DNA of 64,000 bases from Allostella vacuolata (lineage in GTDB: Bacteria > Pseudomonadota > Alphaproteobacteria > ATCC43930 > Allostellaceae). Of this stretch, positions 9,531 through 17,487 are shown piece by piece; positions within the stretch are counted from its first letter, which is position 1; each line of letters starts with the position of its first letter. The translations under genes were made by a program, and so were the position numbers. The notes beneath the pieces were generated by a model, which was given only the letters and a program-made list of their open reading frames with translations, was not told the DNA's origin and did no database searches. The stretch spans positions 3,373,388-3,437,387 of the forward strand of contig AP019702.1 in assembly GCA_006739055.1 (NCBI GenBank), given 5' to 3'.

Positions 9531-9552
9531 CGATATGCTCGCCACCATATCG
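9531..9552. promoter_or_regulatory. Candidate PadR operator 1 (inverted repeat)
   Basis: CGATATG (9531-9537) and CATATCG (9546-9552) form a perfect 7-bp inverted repeat with an 8-base spacer in the divergent padR/TAXI promoter region. PadR-family regulators commonly bind AT-rich dyads with ATG...CAT half-sites. The assignment to the adjacent padR gene is inference from position. Confidence 0.5.
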
Positions 9553-9570
9553 GCCCTGAATATGCTGGAC

Positions 9571-9582
9571 CGACATATGTCG
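9571..9582. promoter_or_regulatory. Candidate PadR operator 2 (perfect palindrome)
   Basis: CGACATATGTCG is a 12-bp perfect palindrome, 18 bases from the first dyad and 39 bases before the padR start. The core CATATG repeats the half-site seen in the first dyad. Its place suits autorepression of padR; this is not proven by sequence alone. Confidence 0.5.
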
Positions 9583-9621
9583 CCGGGCCTATGCATGCCG
9601 CCCCCGGGGAGATGCGCGCGA

Positions 9622-10167
9622 ATGGACGTCCCTACCCTTTGCCTGGCGGCACTCGCGCGCGGGCCGGCCAGCGGCTACGACATCCGCAAGGCGTTCGAGG
9701 ACGGCCCCTTCGCGCATTTCCACGAGGCGAGCTTCGGCTCCATTTATCCGGCCCTGCGGCGGCTGGCGGAGTCGGGTGCGGTCACCGTGACGGCGGAGAC
9801 GCAGGACGGGCGGCCGGACCGGCGGATCCATGCCCTGACGGATGCCGGGCGCCGGCGCCTGCGGCAGGCGCTGCTGGCGGCGCCGAAGCCGGACCAGCTG
9901 CGCTCGGATGCGCTGGTGATCCTCTTCTTCGCGCACCTGATCCCGGCGGAGACGGCGGTCGCGGTGCTGGACGGCTATCTCGCCCATCATCGCCGACTGC
10001 TGTCGCAGCTCGACTGCGACGAACTGGGCGCGGAATGCGAAACGCCCGGCCAGCGTTTCGTCCATGGCTTCGGCGTTGCGGTCTACGAAGCCGCCGTTCG
10101 CTATCTGGAAAACCAACGCGACGCTTTCGTCGACCAACTGGCTGACGACGAAGCGAAGATCGCGTAG
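9622..10167 (+). CDS. PadR family transcriptional regulator
   Basis: A 181-residue one-domain-plus-tail regulator. The N-terminal winged helix (residues about 1-75) shows the PadR hallmark SGYDIRKAFE, then GSIYPALRRLAESG and the wing DGRPDRRIHALTDAGRR. The C-terminal half is helical, as in PadR-s2 proteins that dimerise and sense small phenolic or other ligands. I placed the start at ATG 9622 because the family begins at about this point; other in-frame ATGs lie upstream. It is divergent from the TAXI TRAP operon and followed 11 bases later by the RND adaptor gene, so it may control either or both. Confidence 0.9.
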   Translation: MDVPTLCLAALARGPASGYDIRKAFEDGPFAHFHEASFGSIYPALRRLAESGAVTVTAETQDGRPDRRIHALTDAGRRRLRQALLAAPKPDQLRSDALVILFFAHLIPAETAVAVLDGYLAHHRRLLSQLDCDELGAECETPGQRFVHGFGVAVYEAAVRYLENQRDAFVDQLADDEAKIA

Positions 10168-10412
10168 CGGAGCAATCGATGCGCAGTTCCTATTGGCTGG
10201 CGCTGGCCGTGGTGGTCGGCGCCACGGCCTGGATCGCCTCCGGCCAGATCGCCGGCAACGGCGGAACGGCCGAGCCGGCCAAGCCCCCGGCCGCCATCCA
10301 GCCCCCGCCCGCAGGACGACCTGCCGGTTGGGCTCGGTGCGCCCGCGCACGACGATCCGCCGCTCCCGGTCCTGGGCGTCCGACGGCACCACCCGGACAG
10401 CCGGGGCGGGCG

Positions 10413-10803
10413 GACCAGCGTCGCCACCGTGTCGCCTTCCTTCACATAGTCGCCGAGCTCGACCGTGCGGGATTCGAGCACCCCCGGGAAGGGGGCGCGG
10501 ATGGAGGTCGAGATCCGGCGGACGAAGATCCGCCCGGCCCGGCTGGCGGAGGCCCGCGCGCTGCTGACCCAGCGCGAGGTGGAATTCCGCGCCTCGCGCA
10601 CCCTGTCCGACCGCGGCTTCCGGGCCGACAACCAGCACGCCGTCGCCCAGGCCCAGCTCGATGCCGCCCGGGCGATGGTGACGCGGATGGAGGTCGAGAT
10701 CCGGCGGACGAAGATCCGCGCCCCCTTCCCGGGGGTGCTCGAATCCCGCACGGTCGAGCTCGGCGACTATGTGAAGGAAGGCGACACGGTGGCGACGCTG
10801 GTC
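10413..10803. repeat. 90-bp perfect inverted repeat inside the adaptor gene
   Basis: Bases 10413-10502 are the exact reverse complement of 10714-10803, with no mismatch in 90 positions. The right copy is native adaptor sequence coding for the segment from APFPGVLESRTVELGDY to about DTVATLV; the left copy is an antisense insert. Identity without any drift means the duplication is very recent or technical. Confidence 0.93.
10496..10719 (+). repeat. 38-bp perfect direct repeat inside the adaptor gene
   Basis: Bases 10496-10533 equal 10682-10719 exactly, 186 bases apart (62 codons). Both code for the MEVEIRRTKIR stretch in the same frame. The left copy starts inside the last seven bases (CGCGGAT, 10496-10502) of the inverted repeat, so the switch from inverted to direct copy happened at a seven-base microhomology. 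Confidence 0.93.
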
Positions 10804-11285
10804 GACCTCGACCCGGTGATCGTGGTCGGCCACCTGACCGAGATCGAACGCGCCCGGGTCCAGATGGGGCAGACCGGCACCGCCCGGCTCGCCACCGGCC
10901 AGGAGGCGACGCTGCGCGTGCGCTACCTGTCCGCCAACGCCGACAGCGCCACCCGGACCTTCCGCATCGAGCTCGAGGCCACCAACCCGGACCTCGCCAT
11001 CATCGGCGGGGTGACCGCCGAGGTGATGCTGACGGTCGGCCGGGTCTCGGCCCATCGCATCACGCCCGCGCTGCTGGCGCTCGACGAGCAGGGCCAGATC
11101 GGGGTCAAGACGGTGGGCGAGGACGACAAGGTCTCCTTCCACCCGATCCGCGTGCTGGAGGACGGCCCGGACGGGATGTGGGTGAGCGGCCTGCCGGAAC
11201 GGGTGCGCCTGATCTCGGTCGGGCACGAATTCGTGCGGGCCGGTCAGACGGTGCGGCCGGTGGCGGCCGAGGCGGCGCGGGCGCA

Positions 11286-14200
11286 ATGAATACGCTCATC
11301 GCGGCGGCTCTCGACCGCGGCCGGGTGACGGTCGCGATCCTGGTGCTGATCCTGCTGTTCGGGGCCATGGCCTGGCGGACGATCCCCAAGGAGTCCGAGC
11401 CGGACGTCACCATCCCGATGATCTACGTCTCCATGACGCTGGAAGGGGTCTCGCCGGAGGATTCCGAGCGCCTGCTGGCGCGGCCCATGGAGAAGGAGCT
11501 GCGATCGGTCGAGGGCGTGAAGGAGATGCGCTCGAACGCCTATCTCGGCGGCAGCTACGTCATCCTGGAGTTCGAGGCCGGCTTCAACGCCGACAAGGCC
11601 CTGAACGACGTGCGCGAGAGCGTCAACCGCGCCAAGTCCGAGCTGCCCCAGGACACCGACGAGCCGCTGGTCAAGGAGGTCAATGTCAGCCTCTTCCCGG
11701 TGCTGGTCGTCACCCTGTCGGGCGAGGTGCCGGAGCGCACCCTGCTGCGCCTGGCGCGCGACCTGCGCGACCGGCTGGAGACGATTCCGGCGGTGCTGTC
11801 GGTGCGCATTGCCGGCGACCGCGAGGAGCTGGTCGAGATCGTCATCGACCCCCTGCGCATCGAGGCGTACGGCCTGTCGGCGACCGACCTGGCCAATTCC
11901 ATCTCGCGCAACAACCAGCTGATCGCCGCCGGCCAGATCGACACCGGCCAGGGCCGCTTCGCGGTCAAGGTGCCGGGCCTGTTCGAGAGCCTGCGCGAGA
12001 TCCTGGACATGCCGGTCAAGGTCGACGGCGACGCGGTGGTGCGGGTCGGCGACATCGCCGAGGTACGCCGCACCTACAAGGACCGGCAATCCTACGCCCG
12101 GGTCGACGGCCGCCCGGCGATCGCGCTCGAGGTGTCCAAGCGCATCGGCCAGAACATCATCGAGACCATCGACGAGGTGCGCCGCATCACCGACGAGGAG
12201 CGCGCCCGCTGGCCCGACAACATCGTCGTCGGCTACACCCAGGACAAATCCGACGACATCAAGATGATGCTGGCGGACCTGGAGAACAATCTCGGCATCG
12301 CGGTCCTGCTGGTGATGGTCATCGTCCTGGCCTCGCTCGGGATGCGCTCGACGCTGCTGGTCGGGGTGTCGATCGTCGGCTCCTTCCTGGCCGCCATCCT
12401 GATGCTGGCGGGGATGGGGCTGACCATCAACATCGTGGTCCTGTTCGGCCTGATCTTCGCCGCCGGCAACGTCGTCGACGGGGCCATCGTCGTCACCGAG
12501 TACGCCGACCGGCGCATGGCCGAGGGGATGGAGCGGGCCGCCGCCTACCGGATGGCGGCGCAGCGCATGGCCTGGCCCATCATCTCCGCCATCGCTACCC
12601 AGATCGCGGCGTTCCTGCCGCTGCTGTTCTGGCCGGGCGTGGTCGGCGAGTTCATGAAGTACCTGCCGATCACCCAGCTGGTGGTGCTGTCGGCATCGGT
12701 GCTGATGGCGCTCGTCTTCATCCCGGTGCTGGGCAGCTGGATCGGCCGGCGCGGCGAGGCGACGGGGCCGCTCCACGAGCCGCCGCCCGACGATGCCGGC
12801 ACCCGCCTCTATGTCCGCATGCTGGCCTGGTCGCTGCGGCGCCCGGTCGCCGTGCTGGTGGCGACGGTGGTGGCGCTGGTCGGCGTGCAATGGTGGTACG
12901 CGACCCACGGCAACGGGGTCGAGTTCTTCCCCAATGTCGAGCCGGACCTGGCGCTGGTCACCGTATCGGCGCGCGGCAACCTGTCCACCGACGAGAAGGA
13001 CCGCCTGGTCCGCGAGGTCGAGGATCGCATCCTGAAGCTGCATGCCGAGCGGGGCGAGTTCTCCACCATCTACAGCGCCACCCGGGTCCGCGAGCTGGGC
13101 AAGGACATGGCCGAGGACGTGATCGGCGTCATCCAGCTGGAATTCGCCGACTGGAAGACCCGGCGCAAGGCATCCGAGATCCTGGCCGACATCATGGCGC
13201 GCAACCGCGACCTGGCCGGCATCGTCGTCGAGAGCCGCGCCCAGGAATCCGGGCCGCCGATCGGCAAGCCGATCCAGGTGCAGCTGACCGCCCGCGACCC
13301 CGCCCTGCTGGAGCCGGCCGCCCGCCAGGTCCGTGGCCTGCTGGAGCGGATCGAGGGGCTGAAGGACATCGAGGACAGCCGCTCCCTGCCCGGCGTCGAA
13401 TGGCAGGTGCTGGTCGACCGCTCGCAGGCCGCGAAGTTCGGCGCCGACGTCGCCGCGGTCGGCAGTTCGATCCGCCTGGTCACCAACGGGCTGAAGTTCG
13501 GCGAGTACCGGCCGGACGATTCCGACGACGAGATCGACATCGTCGCCCGCTACCCGCGCGAGGAGCGCGGCATCGCCCAGCTCGGCCTGGTGCGCGTCCA
13601 GACCCCGGTCGGGCTGGTGCCGATCGAGAACTTCGTCACCCGCAAGCCCGCCCCCAGCGTGACCGAGCTGCAGCGGGTCGACGGCCGCCGGGCGTTGACG
13701 GTGAAGGCCGACGTGGTCGCGGGCGTGCTGGCCGACGACAAGATGCGCGAGCTCCGGGCGCTGATGCTGGAGCAGCCCGTTCCGCTCGGCGTGTCGGTGC
13801 GCTTCAAGGGCCAGGACGAGGAGCAGCAGAAGGCGCAGGAATTCCTGTCGAAGGCCTTCCTGGCGGCGATCTTCCTGATCTTCGTGATCCTGCTGGCGCA
13901 GTTCAACAGTCTCTACACCACGATGGTGATCCTGACCGGGGTGGTCATGTCGACCATCGGCGTGTTCATTGGCCTGCTGGTGACGGGCCAGCCCTTCGGC
14001 ATCGTCATGACCGGCATCGGCGTGGTCGCGCTGGCCGGGATCGTCGTGCAGAACAACATCGTGCTGATCGACACCTTCGACCAGCTGGTGAAGTCGATGC
14101 CGACCGTGCGCGAGGCGCTGCTGCAGACCGGCCGCGAGCGCCTGCGGCCGGTGCTGCTGACAGCGTTCAACACGGTGCTGGGATTGCTGCCGCTGATGAT

Positions 14201-14423
14201 GGGCGTCAACATCGACATCTTCCAGCGCGAGATCACGGTCGACGCGCCGGCCACCCAATGGTGGATCGGGCTGTCGACGGCGATCTGCTTCGGCCTCGGC
14301 TTCTCCACCATCCTGACGCTGCTGGTGACGCCGTGCGCCCTCATGCTGCGCGGCAATCTCGCGGACTGGCGGGCGCGCCGCCGCCAGGCCCGCGCCGCCG
14401 GCCACCCGGTCGCCGCCGAATGA
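11286..14423 (+). CDS. RND family efflux/multidrug transporter permease
   Basis: Inner-membrane proton-driven exporter of the AcrB/HAE type, 1045 aa, normal for the family. The first TM helix (about residues 13-30) precedes the porter domain starting IPKESEPDVTIP; the second block of helices contains GLIFAAGNVVDGAIVVTEYA around residue 398. In AcrB this place has the proton-relay pair Asp407-Asp408; here Asp398 is kept and the next residue is Gly399, a subfamily variant. The second half repeats the layout from about residue 520. The ATG overlaps the adaptor stop by four bases. Since the adaptor is broken, the pump may be unpaired or borrow another adaptor. No outer-membrane channel gene is adjacent. 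Confidence 0.93.
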   Translation: MNTLIAAALDRGRVTVAILVLILLFGAMAWRTIPKESEPDVTIPMIYVSMTLEGVSPEDSERLLARPMEKELRSVEGVKEMRSNAYLGGSYVILEFEAGFNADKALNDVRESVNRAKSELPQDTDEPLVKEVNVSLFPVLVVTLSGEVPERTLLRLARDLRDRLETIPAVLSVRIAGDREELVEIVIDPLRIEAYGLSATDLANSISRNNQLIAAGQIDTGQGRFAVKVPGLFESLREILDMPVKVDGDAVVRVGDIAEVRRTYKDRQSYARVDGRPAIALEVSKRIGQNIIETIDEVRRITDEERARWPDNIVVGYTQDKSDDIKMMLADLENNLGIAVLLVMVIVLASLGMRSTLLVGVSIVGSFLAAILMLAGMGLTINIVVLFGLIFAAGNVVDGAIVVTEYADRRMAEGMERAAAYRMAAQRMAWPIISAIATQIAAFLPLLFWPGVVGEFMKYLPITQLVVLSASVLMALVFIPVLGSWIGRRGEATGPLHEPPPDDAGTRLYVRMLAWSLRRPVAVLVATVVALVGVQWWYATHGNGVEFFPNVEPDLALVTVSARGNLSTDEKDRLVREVEDRILKLHAERGEFSTIYSATRVRELGKDMAEDVIGVIQLEFADWKTRRKASEILADIMARNRDLAGIVVESRAQESGPPIGKPIQVQLTARDPALLEPAARQVRGLLERIEGLKDIEDSRSLPGVEWQVLVDRSQAAKFGADVAAVGSSIRLVTNGLKFGEYRPDDSDDEIDIVARYPREERGIAQLGLVRVQTPVGLVPIENFVTRKPAPSVTELQRVDGRRALTVKADVVAGVLADDKMRELRALMLEQPVPLGVSVRFKGQDEEQQKAQEFLSKAFLAAIFLIFVILLAQFNSLYTTMVILTGVVMSTIGVFIGLLVTGQPFGIVMTGIGVVALAGIVVQNNIVLIDTFDQLVKSMPTVREALLQTGRERLRPVLLTAFNTVLGLLPLMMGVNIDIFQREITVDAPATQWWIGLSTAICFGLGFSTILTLLVTPCALMLRGNLADWRARRRQARAAGHPVAAE

Positions 14424-15064
14424 CCGGGCATCCGCCGTCGATCGCCGAGGGGATGGCGCGGCTGGTCGCGCGCGAGCCGGGCCTGGCGGCGCTGGTGACG
14501 GCGGCCGGACTGCCCCCGCCCCGCTCCCGGCCGGCCGGCTTCGGCACGCTCCTGCAGATCATCACCGGCCAGCAGGTGTCGACCCACGCGGCCGCCGCCA
14601 TCTGGCAGCGGGTCGCGCGCCTGGCCGACCCGATGACGCCGGCCGCCTGGCTGGCGCTCGACGATGCCGACCTGCGGACGGCGGGCTTCAGCCGGTCCAA
14701 GGCGATCTATGCGCGCGACCTCGCCGCCAAACTGGCCGACCGCACGGTCGACCTGGATACCCTCGATGCGCTCGACGACGAGGCGGCGATCCGCATGCTG
14801 ACGGCGATCCGCGGCATCGGCCGCTGGACGGCCGAGATCTACCTGCTCTTCGCCCATGGCCGGCCGGACGTGTGGCCGGCCGACGACATCGCCATCCAGG
14901 CCGGCTACCAGCACCTCCGCGGGCTGGCGGCGCGCCCGTCGGGCAAGGCGCTGCGCCAGGCAGGCGAGGAGTTCCGCCCCTGTCGCAGCGCCGCTGCCCT
15001 GCTGCTATGGCACCTCTACCGCCACCGCCTGCGGCCGCAGGCCGGCGAGATCGTTCCCGGCTAG
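14420..15064 (+). CDS. DNA-3-methyladenine glycosylase II family (AlkA-like)
   Basis: Base-excision repair glycosylase that removes alkylated purines from DNA. The HhH-GPD core is clear: the helix-hairpin-helix LTAIRGIGRWTAEIYLL at about residues 127-143 and the catalytic Asp in VWPADDIAI, most likely Asp156. The protein has 214 residues and lacks the N-terminal beta domain of E. coli AlkA, which is common in this shorter subfamily. Its ATG overlaps the RND stop by four bases, so it is translated with the efflux operon. The link of a repair enzyme to an exporter could reflect shared defence against toxic compounds; this is inference. Confidence 0.9.
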   Translation: MTGHPPSIAEGMARLVAREPGLAALVTAAGLPPPRSRPAGFGTLLQIITGQQVSTHAAAAIWQRVARLADPMTPAAWLALDDADLRTAGFSRSKAIYARDLAAKLADRTVDLDTLDALDDEAAIRMLTAIRGIGRWTAEIYLLFAHGRPDVWPADDIAIQAGYQHLRGLAARPSGKALRQAGEEFRPCRSAAALLLWHLYRHRLRPQAGEIVPG

Positions 15065-15072
15065 AACGGGCG

Positions 15073-15837
15073 TCAGCCGGGCTCCATGCCGGCCTTCCGA
15101 ACCGCCGCCCCGGATTCCGGCCGCGTGAGGAACTGCACCAGCGCCCTGGCCGCATCCGGGTCGGCCGCGGCCCTGTGCAGGGCAGCGGAATAGACCGTGA
15201 TGTTCTGGATCTCGGCCGGTAGCGGGCCCAGATACTCGATCCCCTTCACATGCAGCAGCTCGCTGACCTGCTGAAAGCCGAGATCGGCCTCGCCGCGTGC
15301 CACCAGTTCGCCGACCTGGGCACCGGAAGGAGGCTGCCTGACCTTGCCTTCGACCTGCTGGGCAATGCCCATCGTCCGGAACAGGTCGGCAATGTAGAAG
15401 CCGCTCGGTCCGGAGGAATAGGCGACCGACCTCGCCTCCAGGACGGCCTTCCGCACCGCCTCGCCCGTGGAGATGTCCGGCTTGGGCAGGCCGGAGCGCA
15501 CGGCCATTCCGACGCCGGATTTCGCGATGTCGGTGCGGCTGCCGGCAAGGAGTCGGCCCCCGGCGATCAATCGGTCGATATTGGCACTGCCGATCAGGAC
15601 GATGTCGACCGCCTCGCCACCGCCGACCCGCTTGGCGATGCCCTCGGTGCCGCCCCAGATCACCGCGACCCTGTGGCCACTCGCTCCTTCGAACTCCATC
15701 AGCAGTCCGCCGATCGCGCCCTTCACGGCGTTGGCGGCCATGAGCTTGATCTCGGCCGCCTGGCCTGGGGCGGCTCCGACGGCGATCCCCAAGACCACGA
15801 GCTTGGCAAGCAATGACACGTTCGTGCTGCTCCGCAT
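15073..15837 (-). CDS. ModA-like periplasmic substrate-binding protein
   Basis: Type II periplasmic binding protein resembling molybdate-binding ModA, 254 aa from ATG 15837. A signal peptide covers about residues 1-27 and ends in APGQA. The mature protein opens with EIKLMAANAVKGAIGGLL and contains the GEAVDIVLIGSANIDRL and SVAYSSGPSGFYIADL blocks typical of the family. GAGGAG lies about 8 bases before the ATG, within a tandem duplication of AATTGAGGAG. No modB or modC gene is nearby, so it is an orphan. Similar orphans are common in alphaproteobacteria and may bind oxyanions or small organics rather than molybdate. Confidence 0.85.
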   Translation of the reverse strand: MRSSTNVSLLAKLVVLGIAVGAAPGQAAEIKLMAANAVKGAIGGLLMEFEGASGHRVAVIWGGTEGIAKRVGGGEAVDIVLIGSANIDRLIAGGRLLAGSRTDIAKSGVGMAVRSGLPKPDISTGEAVRKAVLEARSVAYSSGPSGFYIADLFRTMGIAQQVEGKVRQPPSGAQVGELVARGEADLGFQQVSELLHVKGIEYLGPLPAEIQNITVYSAALHRAAADPDAARALVQFLTRPESGAAVRKAGMEPG

Positions 15838-15862
15838 GGCGAGTCTCCTCAATTCCTCCTCA

Positions 15863-15868
15863 ATTATA
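15863..15868 (-). promoter_or_regulatory. Candidate -10 element for the ModA-like gene
   Basis: The minus strand reads a perfect TATAAT here, 25 bases before the ATG at 15837, inside the short gap after the MATE gene. No good -35 hexamer is found at 16-18 bases, so this is a weak call supported by the -10 consensus and its place only. Confidence 0.35.
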
Positions 15869-15903
15869 CCACCGCACGATGTCGAAGTCGGCCTCGCGGA
15901 GAC

Positions 15904-17319
15904 TCAGGCAGCAGCGGCGGCGATCGCGCGCCGGTCCGGCAGCAACCGGCGCGACCGCTCGGCAAAGCGCAGGTTGAGCAGCAGCGCGACCACCACGAGC
16001 CCGGTCGTCAGGCCGACCCAGACCCCGTTGCCGCCCCAGCCGAGCGGGAAGGCGAGCACCAGGCCGAGCGGGAAGCCGATGCCCCAGTACCCCGCGGCCG
16101 CGATCAGCATCGGCACCCGCGTGTCCTTCAGCCCGCGCAGCGCGCCCGCCGCGATCACCTGCCCGCCATCGGCCAGCTGGAAGATCGCCGCGAAGAACAG
16201 GAACCCCACCGCATAGGACACCGTCGCCGCCGCTTCCGGCGCGGCCGGGTCGAGGAACAGGCCGACGATCGGCCGCGCCAGCAGGAAGAAGACCAACGCC
16301 ATCGCCGCCATGAAGCCGGTGCCCATCGCCTGCGCGGTCCACCCGGCCCGGGCGATCCCGGCGGGGTCGCCGCGTCCCGCCGCCAGCCCGACCCGCACCG
16401 TCGCCGCCTGGCCGATGCCGAGCGGGACCATGAAGGTGACCGAGGCGCATTGCAGGGCGATCTGGTGCGCGGCCACCACGTCGGCGCCGATCAGCCCCAT
16501 GACCAGGGTGGCACCTGAGAAGAGCGCGCATTCGAGCGTCATCATGGCGCCGATCGGCGTGCCCACCGCCAGCAGCTCGCGCAGCCGCGGCCAGTCCGCC
16601 CGCCACGCGCCCGGCCAGATGCGGTAGCGCCGCAGCCCCGGGTCGAAGACGAAGACCAGCCCCAGGGCCACCGCCATGAACAGGGACGCCAGCGTCGACG
16701 CAAGCCCGGCCCCGAACAGGCCGAGCGCCGGGAAGCCGAGCTTGCCGTGGATCAGCACCCAGTTGGCGAGCGCGTTGAACAGGATCGCGACGATGGTCAC
16801 GACCACCGCCGGCCGGGTCCGCTCCAGCGCCGCCAGGAAGGTGCGCAGCACGATGAAGGCGAGCGAGGGCAGCAGGCTCCACATCAGCGGCGCCAGGTAG
16901 CGTTCCGTGTCGGCGACCATCGCCGGCTGCTGGCCCATGGCGAGCAGGATCGGCCCGGCCGCCCACAGCAGGCCGATGCAGGGCAGCCCCACCAGCATCA
17001 CCACCCACAGCCCCTGCTGCACTGTCCGCCGGCTCTCCCGCACCACGTCGCGCCCGCGGCCGCGGGCCTGCGCCACCAGGGGGGCGACCGCGGTGACGAC
17101 CCCCACCCCGAACATCCACAAGGTGAACAGGAGCGCGCTGCCGAGCGCCGAGGCGGCCAGCGCCTGCGGCCCCAGCGTGCCGATCATGACCACGTCGGTC
17201 GTCATGATCGCGATCTGGGCGAGGTTGGTCAGCGTCAGCGGCAAGGCCAGCGCCAGGGTCGCCCGGATCTCCGCTCCCAGGACCCGGCGCGCTGCGGTCG
17301 ATTCGTCGTTTCTTGTCAT
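15904..17319 (-). CDS. MATE family efflux transporter (NorM-like)
   Basis: Inner-membrane Na+ or H+ coupled exporter of cationic drugs and dyes, 471 aa with about 12 hydrophobic segments in two repeated halves. The opening block LALALPLTLTNLAQIAIMTT and the following DVVMIGTLG match the first helix pair of the family, and GTPIGAMMTLECALFSGAT marks the start of the second half. The start is ATG 17319. The gene is divergent from a TTT binding-protein gene and ends 35 bases before the candidate promoter of the ModA-like gene. Substrate cannot be told from sequence. Confidence 0.93.
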   Translation of the reverse strand: MTRNDESTAARRVLGAEIRATLALALPLTLTNLAQIAIMTTDVVMIGTLGPQALAASALGSALLFTLWMFGVGVVTAVAPLVAQARGRGRDVVRESRRTVQQGLWVVMLVGLPCIGLLWAAGPILLAMGQQPAMVADTERYLAPLMWSLLPSLAFIVLRTFLAALERTRPAVVVTIVAILFNALANWVLIHGKLGFPALGLFGAGLASTLASLFMAVALGLVFVFDPGLRRYRIWPGAWRADWPRLRELLAVGTPIGAMMTLECALFSGATLVMGLIGADVVAAHQIALQCASVTFMVPLGIGQAATVRVGLAAGRGDPAGIARAGWTAQAMGTGFMAAMALVFFLLARPIVGLFLDPAAPEAAATVSYAVGFLFFAAIFQLADGGQVIAAGALRGLKDTRVPMLIAAAGYWGIGFPLGLVLAFPLGWGGNGVWVGLTTGLVVVALLLNLRFAERSRRLLPDRRAIAAAAA

Positions 17320-17392
17320 TCTTCACCACCTCGTATCCGGCCGCTGCGGTGCCGGCGTTTTCCGCGCACCTTCGGCTTCTTCGTTCATGCGG

Positions 17393-17412
17393 CGTTGCCG
17401 GGCCGGGCAACG
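17393..17412. promoter_or_regulatory. Inverted repeat in the MATE/TctC divergent promoter region
   Basis: CGTTGCC and GGCAACG form a 7-bp perfect dyad with a 6-base spacer in the 168-base gap between the two divergent genes. It lies 73 bases before the MATE start and 75 bases before the TctC start, a plausible place for a regulator site. No regulator gene is adjacent. Confidence 0.35.
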
Positions 17413-17487
17413 TGCTGTTAGGCTTCGCGCAACGAATGCGGGCATCGGCTCGATCCAAGGGCCGGCTCAAACAGGAGGATTCCCAGA

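Larger units (their letters stand above)
10179..11289 (+). pseudogene. RND efflux periplasmic adaptor (HlyD/MFP family), scrambled
   Basis: Remnant of the membrane-fusion protein that should link the downstream RND pump to an outer-membrane channel. The piece from 10179 encodes the N-terminal anchor (MRSSYWLALAVVVGATAW...) and a Pro-rich linker. From about 10311 to 10412 the sequence is reversed: only the minus strand encodes the expected next segment (VRVVPSDAQDRERRIVVRGR and on to about VVLR). Then comes an inverted 90-bp copy of downstream sequence, then a 38-bp direct copy, before the correct frame resumes near 10534 (LAEARALLTQREVEF) to the TGA at 11289. The first half of the lipoyl domain is missing, and anchor and body are in different frames. 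A 274-aa product from ATG 10465 is possible but would lack an export signal. Coupled by ATGA to the RND gene. Confidence 0.85.

Noticed and set aside
11244-14405. 1053-codon open frame antisense to the RND pump
   Set aside because: Composition is His/Asp/Gln/Arg-rich as expected for the complement of a high-GC gene; the plus strand encodes a complete RND protein.
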